Part shown: in pieces, positions 10,773-19,743 of the stretch | Position numbering within the stretch: position 1 is the stretch's first letter | How the letters are laid out: every line of letters starts with the position of its first letter | Source of the DNA: Bacteroidales bacterium | Lineage (GTDB): Bacteria; Bacteroidota; Bacteroidia; Bacteroidales; UBA3824 | NCBI GenBank assembly: GCA_024401025.1 | Contig: JAKSLV010000005.1 | Coordinates: forward strand, 1 to 58,726 | DNA length: 58,726 bases | Direction of reading: 5' to 3' | Program-made: the position numbers and the translations under genes | The notes under the pieces: model-generated | Told to the model about the DNA's origin: nothing | What the model saw: the letters and a program-made list of their open reading frames with translations, nothing else | The model's database searches: none

Positions 10773-12305
10773 ATGAAAAAATATATATTACCTTTGTCAT
10801 TGCTGGTTGCCGTAAGTGGCAACGCAATGGCTCAGAACGAGTATGATGCTCTTCGTTACTCTCAGACATATATCCAGGGAACAGCCCGCTCGGCTGCCAT
10901 GGGTGGTGCTTTTGGAGCTTTGGGCGGCGATATCTCATGTATGGCCATCAATCCTGCCGGTGTTGGAGTCTACCGCGAGGGCGACGCTTGTGTCTCGCTG
11001 GAACTCATAGCCAACAACAGCAAGGTTACCCCAACAAGCTACTCTGGCAAGGAGTCGAAGTATTCGATGAAGCTTCCTTCGGCTGGCTTTGTGGCAGCTC
11101 ATGGCACTGGAGCCACATCAGGATTCAGCGGTTGGGCTTTCGGAGTGGGTTTCAACAGATTGAACGATTTCACTCTCCGTGAGGAATACGATTATAAGAA
11201 CAAGACCAACTCGATGCTGGATGCCTGGACCGACAGATCTCAGGGCATCTATTACACCAAGCTTGATCCTTTCAACACTGCTCTTGGTTGGGAGTCTCAG
11301 CTTATTGATATCCCATCAGTGGGGGAGTATGATGAGTTCGACAAGTTCTATGTAAACTGTCACAACAAGGACTGGGATGGAGTTAATTCCGGCTACGGTC
11401 AGCGTCAGAAATATCTCGTGGACCAGAAGGGCGGCATCAACTGCTGGGATTTTACCTTTGCAGGCAGTTTCAGCGAGCAGCTCTATTTTGGAGCATCGCT
11501 CGGCATCCAGACTCTCAACTACAAGACCACCAACAAGTTCAAGGAGGACGATGTTGACGACATTGTAGCATACGAGAACTACGATTTCACAGAGTACAAC
11601 AAGACGTACGGATCGGGTGTAAACGTAAAGTTTGGTGTTATCTACAAGCCAATCCAGTACGTTAGGTTAGGCGCCGCCATCCACACACCTACAGTGATGA
11701 ATATCACCGAGAAGTACTACACAACATTGTTTGCACTTTTCGACGAAGGCACTTTCGATGATGGACATACTACTTCTGATGTAAGGTCGGAGGATTACGA
11801 GGGCATATCAAACAACAACGAATACACTTACCGTCTGGTAACTCCTTTCAAGTCGGTGCTTTCGGCAGCCTTTGTATATCCTGGATTCGGTCTCCTGAGC
11901 TTCGATTATGAGAGTGTAAATTATGCCAACAACAAGCTCCGCCACGGCGACGACGATGATTACGACTTCGAGGTGGAGAATGAGGGCATAAAGGAGAAGT
12001 TCCAGAAGACACAGAACTTCCGCGTTGGTGCCGAGGGTCTTGTAGGTCCTATATCAATCCGTGCCGGATACGCATTGTACGGCAATCCTTGCCAGTTTGT
12101 ATCAGGCAAGAAGCAGCGTCAGATTCTTTCTGCCGGTGTGGGATTGCGACTCAACGAACATTCTTATCTGGATATAACAGGTACTTACCATATCTACCAG
12201 ACTGGAAGCTACATCTACGAGTCGGCCAATGCCAACCACTCTATGATCATCAACCACGACAACCGTTATTTCCATGTAATGGCTACTATTGGATATAAAT
12301 TCTAG
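10773..12305 (+). CDS. Outer-membrane beta-barrel protein, OmpP1/FadL-like
   Basis: The 510-residue protein has a signal peptide ending AMAQ, then a segment with GTARSAAMGGAFGALGGD and INPAGVG, characteristic of the OmpP1/FadL/TodX family in Bacteroidota, followed by alternating beta-strand sequence ending in a C-terminal phenylalanine. Such barrels take up hydrophobic compounds; some relatives are annotated as hemin receptors or work with the type IX secretion system. Substrate is not determinable. The start lies in a tandem duplication (10763-10782) that offers a second ATG ten bases upstream in another frame; only ATG 10773 yields the barrel. Confidence 0.85.
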   Translation: MKKYILPLSLLVAVSGNAMAQNEYDALRYSQTYIQGTARSAAMGGAFGALGGDISCMAINPAGVGVYREGDACVSLELIANNSKVTPTSYSGKESKYSMKLPSAGFVAAHGTGATSGFSGWAFGVGFNRLNDFTLREEYDYKNKTNSMLDAWTDRSQGIYYTKLDPFNTALGWESQLIDIPSVGEYDEFDKFYVNCHNKDWDGVNSGYGQRQKYLVDQKGGINCWDFTFAGSFSEQLYFGASLGIQTLNYKTTNKFKEDDVDDIVAYENYDFTEYNKTYGSGVNVKFGVIYKPIQYVRLGAAIHTPTVMNITEKYYTTLFALFDEGTFDDGHTTSDVRSEDYEGISNNNEYTYRLVTPFKSVLSAAFVYPGFGLLSFDYESVNYANNKLRHGDDDDYDFEVENEGIKEKFQKTQNFRVGAEGLVGPISIRAGYALYGNPCQFVSGKKQRQILSAGVGLRLNEHSYLDITGTYHIYQTGSYIYESANANHSMIINHDNRYFHVMATIGYKF

Positions 12306-12336
12306 TTTTTTATTTTGATATTGATATTGATTATGT

Positions 12337-12384
12337 AAAGCGGTGCTGTTCATGAATATTTTTCATGAAGGCACCGCTTTTTTT
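12337..12384 (+). terminator. Intrinsic terminator of the OmpP1/FadL-like gene
   Basis: AAAGCGGTGC at 12337-12346 pairs with GCACCGCTTT at 12371-12380, with an inner TTCATGAA-type extension, followed by a T run. Confidence 0.85.
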
Positions 12385-12482
12385 GCAAAAAACATTTGTT
12401 TATTAGCATAATATACTTTAATTTAGTACCTCAGAAAATAGGCACATATATTGCATATATTCACAAAAAGATTGTTAAGAAA

Positions 12483-14858
12483 ATGAAGCTAAAGTTACAG
12501 TCAAAATTATTCATATATATACTCACTGCGGCACTCGTAGTGTTCGTTGCGTCAACGGTTTACCTTCATTACAAGGCAAGCACGGTAAACCTTAACGCCA
12601 TTACACGCAACATCCGTGAGACCGAGAAAAACTCGGCCCTCAGGATAAAGTCGGCGCTGGATTGCGACATCAGTTCGGTGCGCGCGCTCGCTGCCTCTAT
12701 TTCCGGCACCGAGCTGCTTACCGAGGAGCAGAGAGTATCTTTGTACCGTTCGGCAGCCAACAGGTTTCTTAGCGACAACACTAATTTCGAGAATCTCAAG
12801 ATTTCGTGGGAGCTTGCTGTAATCGACAACTCGTGGACAAAGAATTTTGGACGCAGGCTCTACACCTTTGAGCGTGGAGATGGCGGCGCCAAGTGTATTG
12901 TGCAGACTCTTAATCTCGATGGCGACGATTTTGCCAGCAATTATTACAAGGCCAAGGTGATGGGTCACGAGATTATTACCGGTATCGAGAGCGAGGATTC
13001 CGACAATCCAAACATCCGTCCGCTCTACAAATCAACAATTTACATTCCTGTTTTTGACAACGAGGGTAATTTCTGCGCCTTGGTGAGCGCCGATCTCGAA
13101 GTGGAGAATTTCCACAGAATGGTGAAAAACTCGGTGGGCTACGAGAGCGTTGCCTCTTTCCTGCTTACTGATGCTGCACAGTTTGCCGGTATGTCGGTGA
13201 GCCAGAACGATATGGAGAAGAGCGACATCATGAAGCTTGTGGCCAGCAGCTATTACGACGTGCGCTCCAAGATAGATTCGTCTGGTTTCGCCAATATTCC
13301 CGTTGTGGATTCCACAGGCAAGAAGCTGCTGATATGCGGCGTTAATGTGGACAACAAGATTTTCAACAATTCATGGACTTTGGTTACAGCCGTTCCTCAA
13401 TCGCTTGTATATCAGCAGAGTGGATCGCTGCTTACTACCACAATCCTGATAGTTTTGGCAGGTATGGCGCTTGTGGCGCTTCTGCTCTATCACATCACCA
13501 GCAAGCTTTCGGCGTTTCTCGATAAGAGCGGTGATGTGCTTAAGGATCTTTCGAATGGAAATACAAGTACTGATGCCTCGCTGCAAGGCGATTATGCGTC
13601 GGAGCTTCATGATATCGCAGTATCAGTTTCCAACCTCAAGGATGGACTCGGCAAGGCCGTAAAGTTTGCCGAGGAAATCGGAAAGGGCAATCTTGATAGC
13701 GAGTTTCAGCCTCTGAGCCAGAGCGACGAGCTTGGAATTTCGCTGCTAAGGATGCGCGACTCACTGGTGGAGGCCAACAAGGAGACCACTGAGCGTCAGG
13801 AGCTTGACCGCCGCCGCAACTGGATTACACAGGGCGCTGCCAAGTTCGGCGACATCCTCCGCGAATACAACAATGATATGTACGATTTCTCGTTCAATAT
13901 CATCAGCAATCTTGTAAAGTATATCGGAGCCAATCAGGGCGGTCTTTTCGTTATCAACGACGACAACAAGGACGATGTTTTCTTCGAGCTTACCGCCGGC
14001 TATGCCTACGACATCCGCAAGATCCTGAAAAAGACCGTGTATCCGGGCGTGGGCCTTATTGGACGCTGTATCCTGGAGGCTGATACCATCTACATCAGCA
14101 ACCTCCCTGAGGATTACATCAACATCACTTCAGGTCTTGGCGAGAAGAGTCCGCAGCATCTGCTGATTGTGCCTTTCAAGTTCAACAACGAGATATACGC
14201 CGTGGCCGAGGTTGCTTCGTTTAATCCCATCGAGGAGTATCAGAAGCAGTTTATCGAGGAGGTGGGCAACTCCATTGCCTCCACCATTGCTACCGTAAAG
14301 ATCAACATCCGCACCAACAAACTCTTGCAGGAGCTCAAGATTCAGTCAGACGAGCTTGTATCTCAGGAGGAGGAGATGCGTCAGAATATGGAATCTATGC
14401 GTACGTCTCAGGAGGATATGACAAAGAAGGTGGACGAGTACACGCAAGTATCAGAGACTCTCAACCAGATTATCATGACCGTGACCTACACGTCTGACGG
14501 CACCATTACTGATGTAAGCGACAAGGCTTTGCAGTTCCTGAAGAAGCCGAAGCAGCAGTTGATCTCCGGCGACGAGCCTCTCTACGAGGTGATCCACGAA
14601 TCGGAGAAAACCAATTCGGATGATTTCTGGCTTCAGATAAGGCTTGGACGTCAGAAAGTGGTATCTAGAACTATCAACATCATGGGACAGAGTTACAATA
14701 TTACTGAAACCTACTCTCCTGTACAGAACTTCTACGGCAAAGTATTCAAGGTGATTTGCCTTATTGATGTATCTGGCGAGGGTATTATCCGCAGCGAGAG
14801 TTCCGCCAGTGCCTCCTCGGGCACTACCGAAACCAATTCGGATGGCGAATGGTTTTAA
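12483..14858 (+). CDS. Membrane sensor with Cache, HAMP, GAF and PAS-like domains
   Basis: From ATG 12483 the protein is 791 residues; an in-frame TTG at 12396 would add 29 unlikely residues. It has a membrane segment near 10-28, a periplasmic double-Cache-like region (about 35-310), a second membrane segment, a HAMP linker, a GAF domain (about 455-600, ending near IEEVGNSIASTIATVKI), a coiled coil rich in EEEMRQNME and a PAS-like domain (about 650-765). No histidine kinase, GGDEF, EAL, phosphatase or methyl-accepting signature is recognised, so how it signals is unclear. It is followed 12 bases later by an acyltransferase gene. Ligand unknown. Confidence 0.75.
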   Translation: MKLKLQSKLFIYILTAALVVFVASTVYLHYKASTVNLNAITRNIRETEKNSALRIKSALDCDISSVRALAASISGTELLTEEQRVSLYRSAANRFLSDNTNFENLKISWELAVIDNSWTKNFGRRLYTFERGDGGAKCIVQTLNLDGDDFASNYYKAKVMGHEIITGIESEDSDNPNIRPLYKSTIYIPVFDNEGNFCALVSADLEVENFHRMVKNSVGYESVASFLLTDAAQFAGMSVSQNDMEKSDIMKLVASSYYDVRSKIDSSGFANIPVVDSTGKKLLICGVNVDNKIFNNSWTLVTAVPQSLVYQQSGSLLTTTILIVLAGMALVALLLYHITSKLSAFLDKSGDVLKDLSNGNTSTDASLQGDYASELHDIAVSVSNLKDGLGKAVKFAEEIGKGNLDSEFQPLSQSDELGISLLRMRDSLVEANKETTERQELDRRRNWITQGAAKFGDILREYNNDMYDFSFNIISNLVKYIGANQGGLFVINDDNKDDVFFELTAGYAYDIRKILKKTVYPGVGLIGRCILEADTIYISNLPEDYINITSGLGEKSPQHLLIVPFKFNNEIYAVAEVASFNPIEEYQKQFIEEVGNSIASTIATVKINIRTNKLLQELKIQSDELVSQEEEMRQNMESMRTSQEDMTKKVDEYTQVSETLNQIIMTVTYTSDGTITDVSDKALQFLKKPKQQLISGDEPLYEVIHESEKTNSDDFWLQIRLGRQKVVSRTINIMGQSYNITETYSPVQNFYGKVFKVICLIDVSGEGIIRSESSASASSGTTETNSDGEWF

Positions 14859-14870
14859 TAAAAAGTAGCA

Positions 14871-16037
14871 ATGTCTCAACAACAAAACATACATAATAAC
14901 GGATTTCGCAATAGACTGTTGATAAGCGACGAGGAGGTGGAGCTCAACAAGGAGAACTACTCCCGTCATTTCTCGCAACCATATCTTGAGGCCTTTTGCC
15001 GGCACGTGCTAAGCCATATCAGCAATGTATGGTACAGGCCAAAGTTTGTGGGTTTCGACGAGATGCCCAAGCGCAACAATCCTGAAGCGCCCCTAGTTTT
15101 CGCAACCAATCATTCCGGGATGGCTTTCCCTTGGGATGCCATTGTATTCATCACTCAAATTGCCGACAGACACTTGCCGTCTCAGGAGAGCATCAGGGCC
15201 CTGATATCGCCCATGCTAACAAAGTATCCGTACATGTGCCCGTTCATGATTGATGATCTGTGGTTTAAGGCCGGATGCATAAACGCCTCGCTGCTGAATT
15301 TCGAGACTGCGATGCGCCTAAACGAGACCAACGTGCTGATTTTCCCCGAGGGCATTGAGGGCATTGGAAAGGGTTTCGACAAGAAGTATCAGCTTCAGCC
15401 CTTCAAGACTTCCTTTATAAGGATGGGTATCCGCTACAAGACTGATATTGTGCCTTTTATGACCGTGAACGGAGAATACAACAATCCGCTGGCCTACAGC
15501 ATTAAGCCTATCGACAAGTTTGTGAGGAAGTTTGGATTGCCTTTTTTCCCTATGGGGCCGATTATTTTTCTTGCAATTTTTCAACCTTGGATTTTTTATA
15601 TATCTTTGCCGTCGCAATTGACTTTCGTTATAGGCGAGCCCATCAAGGTTTACGACATGGTGGACAAGCCTTACGACCAGCTTTCACAGAAGGAGCTGAA
15701 GGAAATTGGCGAGCGTGTGCGCGTAAAGATGCAGCATCAGCTCGATAATGCCAGCCATACTTACGGCAAAAAATACTACAACATGAGGTCGCTGATAAAG
15801 GCTGCCTGGAAACACAAGAGGTATTTCCTGAGGTATTTCCCGGCTTTCTGGCCTCTGGTGATGACGTATTTCGACGTAAACTATGACGAGAAGCAGGGCG
15901 ACAGCAGCCTTAAGATTACTTTGTGGAAAATCTTGAAGACTCTGATAAAGCGCCCGTGGGTGCTGGCGATGTATTTGCCGGTTTTGGGCTGGCTGATTAT
16001 TGGCATCCGCAACTGGTGGGTGCTGCGCAAAAGATAA
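14871..16037 (+). CDS. Lysophospholipid/glycerol acyltransferase-like protein
   Basis: The 388-residue protein carries an LPLAT-type core. NHSGMAFPWD places His81 and Asp89 seven residues apart, the longer spacing seen in MGAT-like members rather than the classical HX4D, and FPEGIEG supplies the acyl-acceptor block. A C-terminal hydrophobic segment ends in a basic tail, suggesting membrane anchoring. It probably acylates a glycerolipid, but the acceptor is not determinable. The gene is close behind the Cache-GAF sensor and 13 bases before the next gene, consistent with one operon. Confidence 0.75.
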   Translation: MSQQQNIHNNGFRNRLLISDEEVELNKENYSRHFSQPYLEAFCRHVLSHISNVWYRPKFVGFDEMPKRNNPEAPLVFATNHSGMAFPWDAIVFITQIADRHLPSQESIRALISPMLTKYPYMCPFMIDDLWFKAGCINASLLNFETAMRLNETNVLIFPEGIEGIGKGFDKKYQLQPFKTSFIRMGIRYKTDIVPFMTVNGEYNNPLAYSIKPIDKFVRKFGLPFFPMGPIIFLAIFQPWIFYISLPSQLTFVIGEPIKVYDMVDKPYDQLSQKELKEIGERVRVKMQHQLDNASHTYGKKYYNMRSLIKAAWKHKRYFLRYFPAFWPLVMTYFDVNYDEKQGDSSLKITLWKILKTLIKRPWVLAMYLPVLGWLIIGIRNWWVLRKR

Positions 16038-16050
16038 GGAATGTTTTTTG

Positions 16051-16809
16051 ATGAAAATGAGATTTTTTGTTTGCTTTGTTTCGGTTATTATTTTGTGGAT
16101 GGCGGCAGGCGAGGGCAATGTTTCGGCTCAGAACTACCTGACTCTTACCGCTTTGGAAAACTCGTGGGTGGGCATCCACAACGAGATGAACAATCCTGAC
16201 ATCCATTACAGGATTAATGGCGGCCCTTGGCTGGAAATCACCGAGGACATGCCTGTTTTTGTGGAGAAAAACTGCCGCATCAGCTTCAGGGGCAACAATC
16301 CCGGAGGCTTCTCCCATTCGGTGAATAATTACACTTCCATTGTGATTTCCGGAAACATGAACGCCTCTGGCAACATCATGAGCCTTGTGGACAATCAGGG
16401 ACAATCGCTCGTGATACCCAGCGGATACTGTTTCACGCATCTTTTCGAGAACAGCACTGGCCTCATTACGCCGCCGGAGCTTAATCCCGTGGTGCTGATG
16501 CGTGGATGTTACAGTCTGATGTTTGCCGGATGCAGCCGCATGACCAGATCGCCAAGGCTTACGGTTCAGAATCTTGCCGCCGAATGTTACGAGTCGATGT
16601 TTCTGGGCTGCACGTCGCTCACCAGGATAGAGGTAAGGTTCAGCCAATGGGCCACGTTTTACGATCCTATGTATGGAGTGGATTTCTACGCTACTCTGTC
16701 GTGGGTGAACGGCGTGGGAAAATCGGGCGTGTTTGTATGTCCGAGGGGGCTGCCCGCGCTTTTTGGCGAGGATTTCATACCCGAGGGATGGCAGATTCAA
16801 TACAGATAG
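16051..16809 (+). CDS. Exported BspA-like repeat protein
   Basis: Starting at ATG 16051 gives a 252-residue protein with a signal peptide cleaved near VSAQ; longer in-frame starts overlap the upstream gene and spoil the signal. Two adjacent units of the form CYxxMFxGCxxxTR (about residues 150-200) match the BspA-type leucine-rich-like repeats common in surface proteins of Bacteroidales. The N-terminal half resembles a beta-sandwich. No sorting domain or lipobox is visible. It is probably a secreted or envelope protein involved in binding; function unknown. Confidence 0.65.
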   Translation: MKMRFFVCFVSVIILWMAAGEGNVSAQNYLTLTALENSWVGIHNEMNNPDIHYRINGGPWLEITEDMPVFVEKNCRISFRGNNPGGFSHSVNNYTSIVISGNMNASGNIMSLVDNQGQSLVIPSGYCFTHLFENSTGLITPPELNPVVLMRGCYSLMFAGCSRMTRSPRLTVQNLAAECYESMFLGCTSLTRIEVRFSQWATFYDPMYGVDFYATLSWVNGVGKSGVFVCPRGLPALFGEDFIPEGWQIQYR

Positions 16810-16812
16810 ACA

Positions 16813-16844
16813 TAAAAAAAGCGGCAAGTTTCACAACTTGCCGC
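16813..16844 (-). terminator. Hairpin with poly-T on the minus strand
   Basis: GCGGCAAGTT (16821-16830) and AACTTGCCGC (16835-16844) form a perfect 10-bp stem with a 4-base loop. The flanking A run lies upstream on the + strand, so as an intrinsic terminator it would act on minus-strand transcription, although no minus-strand gene reads toward it. Confidence 0.5.
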
Positions 16845-16875
16845 AATGCTAATTATTAACCTAAACCTTTATATT

Positions 16876-16959
16876 ATGAAAATATATAATTCTTTTCTGC
16901 ACTACAAAAATCAGAATTATTTTTATAATTTCAAAATATATTTTCAAAAAAAATGTTAA
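16876..16959 (+). CDS. Possible 27-codon mini-ORF upstream of panB
   Basis: An ATG after an AT-rich leader starts a 27-residue peptide rich in Tyr, Phe, Asn and Lys (beginning MKIYNSFLHY). It has no recognisable domain. It could be a decayed gene start or chance. It ends 12 bases before the first of two promoter boxes for panB. Confidence 0.2.
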   Translation: MKIYNSFLHYKNQNYFYNFKIYFQKKC

Positions 16960-16970
16960 ACAGCAATATT

Positions 16971-17008
16971 TATATTTGCCGACTTTGGATTATTTTGATT
17001 AATTTTGC
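16971..17008 (+). promoter_or_regulatory. panB promoter region with two -7 boxes
   Basis: TATATTTGC at 16971-16979 and TAATTTTGC at 17000-17008 both fit TAnnTTTG. The TTTG inside the first lies 22 bases before the second, so the first may serve as the -33 element of the second. Confidence 0.55.
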
Positions 17009-17051
17009 CAGAGATTTGCAAAATTGTTGTTCTTTATAACTATACAAAAAA

Positions 17052-17867
17052 ATGTCAGTACATCAGGAAATTAAGAAAGTCTCTACACAGACTTTCCAGA
17101 GTATGAAAAACAATGGCGAGAAGATCGCCATGCTTACAAGTTATGATTATTCTGTAGCCAAGCTAGTGGATGCCGCCGGTATCGACGCCATCCTGGTGGG
17201 TGATTCGGCTGCAAACGTGATGTCGGGCTATCCCACCACGCTGCCTATCACTGTAGACGAGATGATATATTTTGCAGCAAGCGTGGTGCGCGCCGTAAAC
17301 CGTGCCATGGTGGTGGTGGATATGCCTTTCGGCTCGTATCAGGGCGATCCGCATGTGGCTGTAAAAAACGCCGTAAGGATTATGAAAGAAACTGGCGCCC
17401 AGGCTGTTAAGATTGAGGGCGGCATAGAGATAGAGGATTCCTTTAAGGCCATACTCTCGGCTGGCATTCCTATTATGGGACATTTGGGACTTACGCCACA
17501 GAGTATCAACAAGTTTGGAGGTTTCGGCCTTAGAGCCAAGGATGATGCTGAGGCCAAGACTCTTCTGGAGAATGCCAAGCTGTTGCAGGACCTGGGATGT
17601 TTCTCGGTGGTGCTTGAGAAGATTCCAACAGTGCTTGCAAAGCAGGTAACCGACTCATTGTCAATCCCTACCATCGGCATAGGCGCCGGCAATGTCTGCG
17701 ACGGTCAGGTGCTTGTGTTCCACGACATGGTGGGCATGAACGAGGGTTTCAAGCCCAAGTTCCTCCGCCAGTATGCCAATGTGGGCCAGGTGATAAGAGA
17801 GGCAGTATCAGGATACGTGGCTGATGTGAAGAGCGGCGATTTCCCTAACGAGAGCGAGAGCTACTAA
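17052..17867 (+). CDS. panB: 3-methyl-2-oxobutanoate hydroxymethyltransferase (ketopantoate hydroxymethyltransferase)
   Basis: The 271-residue enzyme makes ketopantoate from 2-ketoisovalerate and methylenetetrahydrofolate, the first committed step of pantothenate synthesis. Recognisable family segments are [53 protein letters not shown] and TIGIGAG, covering the metal and substrate-binding residues. The length is typical. It is followed 12 bases later by lipoprotein genes of unrelated function. panC and panD are not in the window. Confidence 0.97.
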   Translation: MSVHQEIKKVSTQTFQSMKNNGEKIAMLTSYDYSVAKLVDAAGIDAILVGDSAANVMSGYPTTLPITVDEMIYFAASVVRAVNRAMVVVDMPFGSYQGDPHVAVKNAVRIMKETGAQAVKIEGGIEIEDSFKAILSAGIPIMGHLGLTPQSINKFGGFGLRAKDDAEAKTLLENAKLLQDLGCFSVVLEKIPTVLAKQVTDSLSIPTIGIGAGNVCDGQVLVFHDMVGMNEGFKPKFLRQYANVGQVIREAVSGYVADVKSGDFPNESESY

Positions 17868-17888
17868 TATAATAAGTGTATGTTTTTT

Positions 17889-18746
17889 ATGAGAAAGCTT
17901 TTATATGCACTTCCTTTGGCTGTGTGCGTGTCGTGCAATGGCGGCGGCACTCAGTTTGTGCAGAACGAGGATCTCTACGGCGATATGGGAGTGTGTTTTG
18001 TGGAGCAGCATCAGGATTCCATAAAAGCCAAGCCCGGCGACGTGATTTTCCTGGATATGGATTATTTCCTTGAGGACGGCCGCAAGGTTTATTCATCAAG
18101 GGATGTGTCGGACAATTTCAGGATGTATGCGCCTCAGGATTCCACCAAAGGCACTATCAACCAAGCCCTTATGATGATGCACAAGGGCGACAGCGCTTTG
18201 TTCAGGGTAAAGGCCGGACCTTTCATGGCCAGCAGCGGCGTAAAAATCAAGAACATAGCTGACGACGACCCTCTGGTGTTCCGCATAAGGATGAAGGACA
18301 TATACGATGGCACCGAGTATCAGAAACAGATTGATGAATACAACGAGCGCATGGAGGCTCAGGAAAAGATGATTCTCCGCGACTATGTGCGCAACGAGAA
18401 TATTAAGGAAAAGCCTTCGGAATCAGGACTTTACAGAATAGTAACCCAACCCGGAAGCGGCACTGAGACAGCAGCCGGCAAAAAGGTGACAGTGCATTTT
18501 GTGGGTTCGCTGGTGGACGGCAGCGAGTTCGACAATTCCTACAAGCGAGGTCAGCCCTTTACATTCCAGCTTGGCGTTGGCAAATCCATCCCCGGTTTCG
18601 AGGAAGGAATCTCGCAGATGCGCAAGGGCGAGAAATGCAGGCTGATTTTCCCATCCAGCCTCGGATACGGATCGCGAGGCGTTGGCGGAAGGATTGCTCC
18701 TTTCTCCACATTGATATTTGATATTGAACTTATTGATTTTGAATAA
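17889..18746 (+). CDS. FKBP-type peptidyl-prolyl isomerase lipoprotein (two-domain)
   Basis: The protein is 285 residues from ATG 17889, or 288 from ATG 17880. A lipobox CVSC follows a short hydrophobic signal. The C-terminal FKBP domain is complete (VHFVGSLVDGSEFDNSYKRG, GFEEGISQMRKGEKC, STLIFDIEL), including the FD and Tyr positions used for proline binding. The N-terminal half looks like a second, degenerate FKBP fold. It is probably a periplasmic-side chaperone/isomerase anchored in a membrane. First of three consecutive FKBP-type lipoprotein genes, spaced by 16 and 3 bases. Confidence 0.85.
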   Translation: MRKLLYALPLAVCVSCNGGGTQFVQNEDLYGDMGVCFVEQHQDSIKAKPGDVIFLDMDYFLEDGRKVYSSRDVSDNFRMYAPQDSTKGTINQALMMMHKGDSALFRVKAGPFMASSGVKIKNIADDDPLVFRIRMKDIYDGTEYQKQIDEYNERMEAQEKMILRDYVRNENIKEKPSESGLYRIVTQPGSGTETAAGKKVTVHFVGSLVDGSEFDNSYKRGQPFTFQLGVGKSIPGFEEGISQMRKGEKCRLIFPSSLGYGSRGVGGRIAPFSTLIFDIELIDFE

Positions 18747-18762
18747 AATACATTGATTTTTG

Positions 18763-19278
18763 ATGAATAGGATTTTTGTTTTGTCGTTGGTGTTGGCCAT
18801 TGTGGCATCCCTGGCGTGCACATCGTGCAACAAGGAAGAGGACATGTACAACCAGTATATGCAGGATTATTACGAATATCTGGATAGTCTTCAGAATCAG
18901 GAGAAAGCCGACCTGTTGGCCTATCTGGCTAAGGAGAATATCACCGTAAAGCCTACAGAATCAGGCCTTTATAAGATAATTCTAAAAGAGGGCGAGGGCA
19001 CAGCCACTGCCAATGGTCATAAGGCTTCGGTGCATTACATAGGTATGTTGCTGAATGGCAAGGAGTTCGATAATTCCTACAAGAGGGGAAAACCTTTCGA
19101 GGCCACTCCCGGACGTCTGATAAAGGGTTTCGACGAGGGCATTTCCACGATGAAGAAGGGCGAGAAGTGCAGGCTGATTTTCACCTCGGATTTGGGGTAC
19201 GGAGCTCAGGGCGCGGGCAGTGACATCCCGCCGTTCTCTACTCTTATTTTTGATGTGGAACTTCTTGAAATTCTGTAA
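18763..19278 (+). CDS. FKBP-type peptidyl-prolyl isomerase lipoprotein
   Basis: The 171-residue lipoprotein (signal ending CTSC) has a single FKBP domain closely similar to the C-terminal domain of the gene before it, sharing EFDNSYKRGKPFE, GFDEGISTMKKGEKCRLIF and STLIFDVEL. A short acidic coiled segment separates the lipid anchor from the domain. ATG 18763 is preferred to the in-frame TTG just before it. It appears to be a tandem duplicate of its neighbour. Confidence 0.85.
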   Translation: MNRIFVLSLVLAIVASLACTSCNKEEDMYNQYMQDYYEYLDSLQNQEKADLLAYLAKENITVKPTESGLYKIILKEGEGTATANGHKASVHYIGMLLNGKEFDNSYKRGKPFEATPGRLIKGFDEGISTMKKGEKCRLIFTSDLGYGAQGAGSDIPPFSTLIFDVELLEIL

Positions 19279-19281
19279 TAT

Positions 19282-19743
19282 ATGATTACGACTAAAAGGT
19301 TTTCGCTGTTTGCGGTTCTTTTGGCATTTGCGGCTCTGCTTTCGGTATCGTGCAGCAAGCAAGACGATTACGACAGCAAGGAGAGCGACTGCATAAAAAA
19401 GACTCTTAACAAATACGAGGACAAATTTGAGGACATAAACGGCGACAGGCTCTACCTTTATATAATGGAGGAGGGCGAGGGCGATATCTCCATGGACGAT
19501 ACCGTGAAGATAAAGTACAAGGGTACGGCGCTTCAGAAAAACATGGTTTTTGCCAGCAACGACACCCTTGTGAGCCCCGTGCGCAGCCTTATAAAGTGCT
19601 GGAGGGCGGCTTTTGCCTCCAACAAGATAAAGCATCAGAGCAAGGGCATGCTGCTTGTGCCATACAAATACGGCTTCAACGACAAGATTGTGGGCGTTGT
19701 GGAGCCTTACAGTACATTGCTTTTCGAGTTTAATGTTGACTAG
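19282..19743 (+). CDS. Diverged FKBP-like lipoprotein
   Basis: The 153-residue protein begins with a lipoprotein signal ending SVSC and keeps the FKBP outline (DDTVKIKYKGTAL, then VEPYSTLLFEFNVD at the C-terminus), but the EFDNSY and GFEEG motifs that carry the active-site residues are replaced. It is therefore probably not an isomerase and may be a binding or GldI-like accessory protein. The ATG lies 3 bases after the previous stop, so translation is likely coupled. The next gene starts 11 bases before this one ends. Confidence 0.65.
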   Translation: MITTKRFSLFAVLLAFAALLSVSCSKQDDYDSKESDCIKKTLNKYEDKFEDINGDRLYLYIMEEGEGDISMDDTVKIKYKGTALQKNMVFASNDTLVSPVRSLIKCWRAAFASNKIKHQSKGMLLVPYKYGFNDKIVGVVEPYSTLLFEFNVD

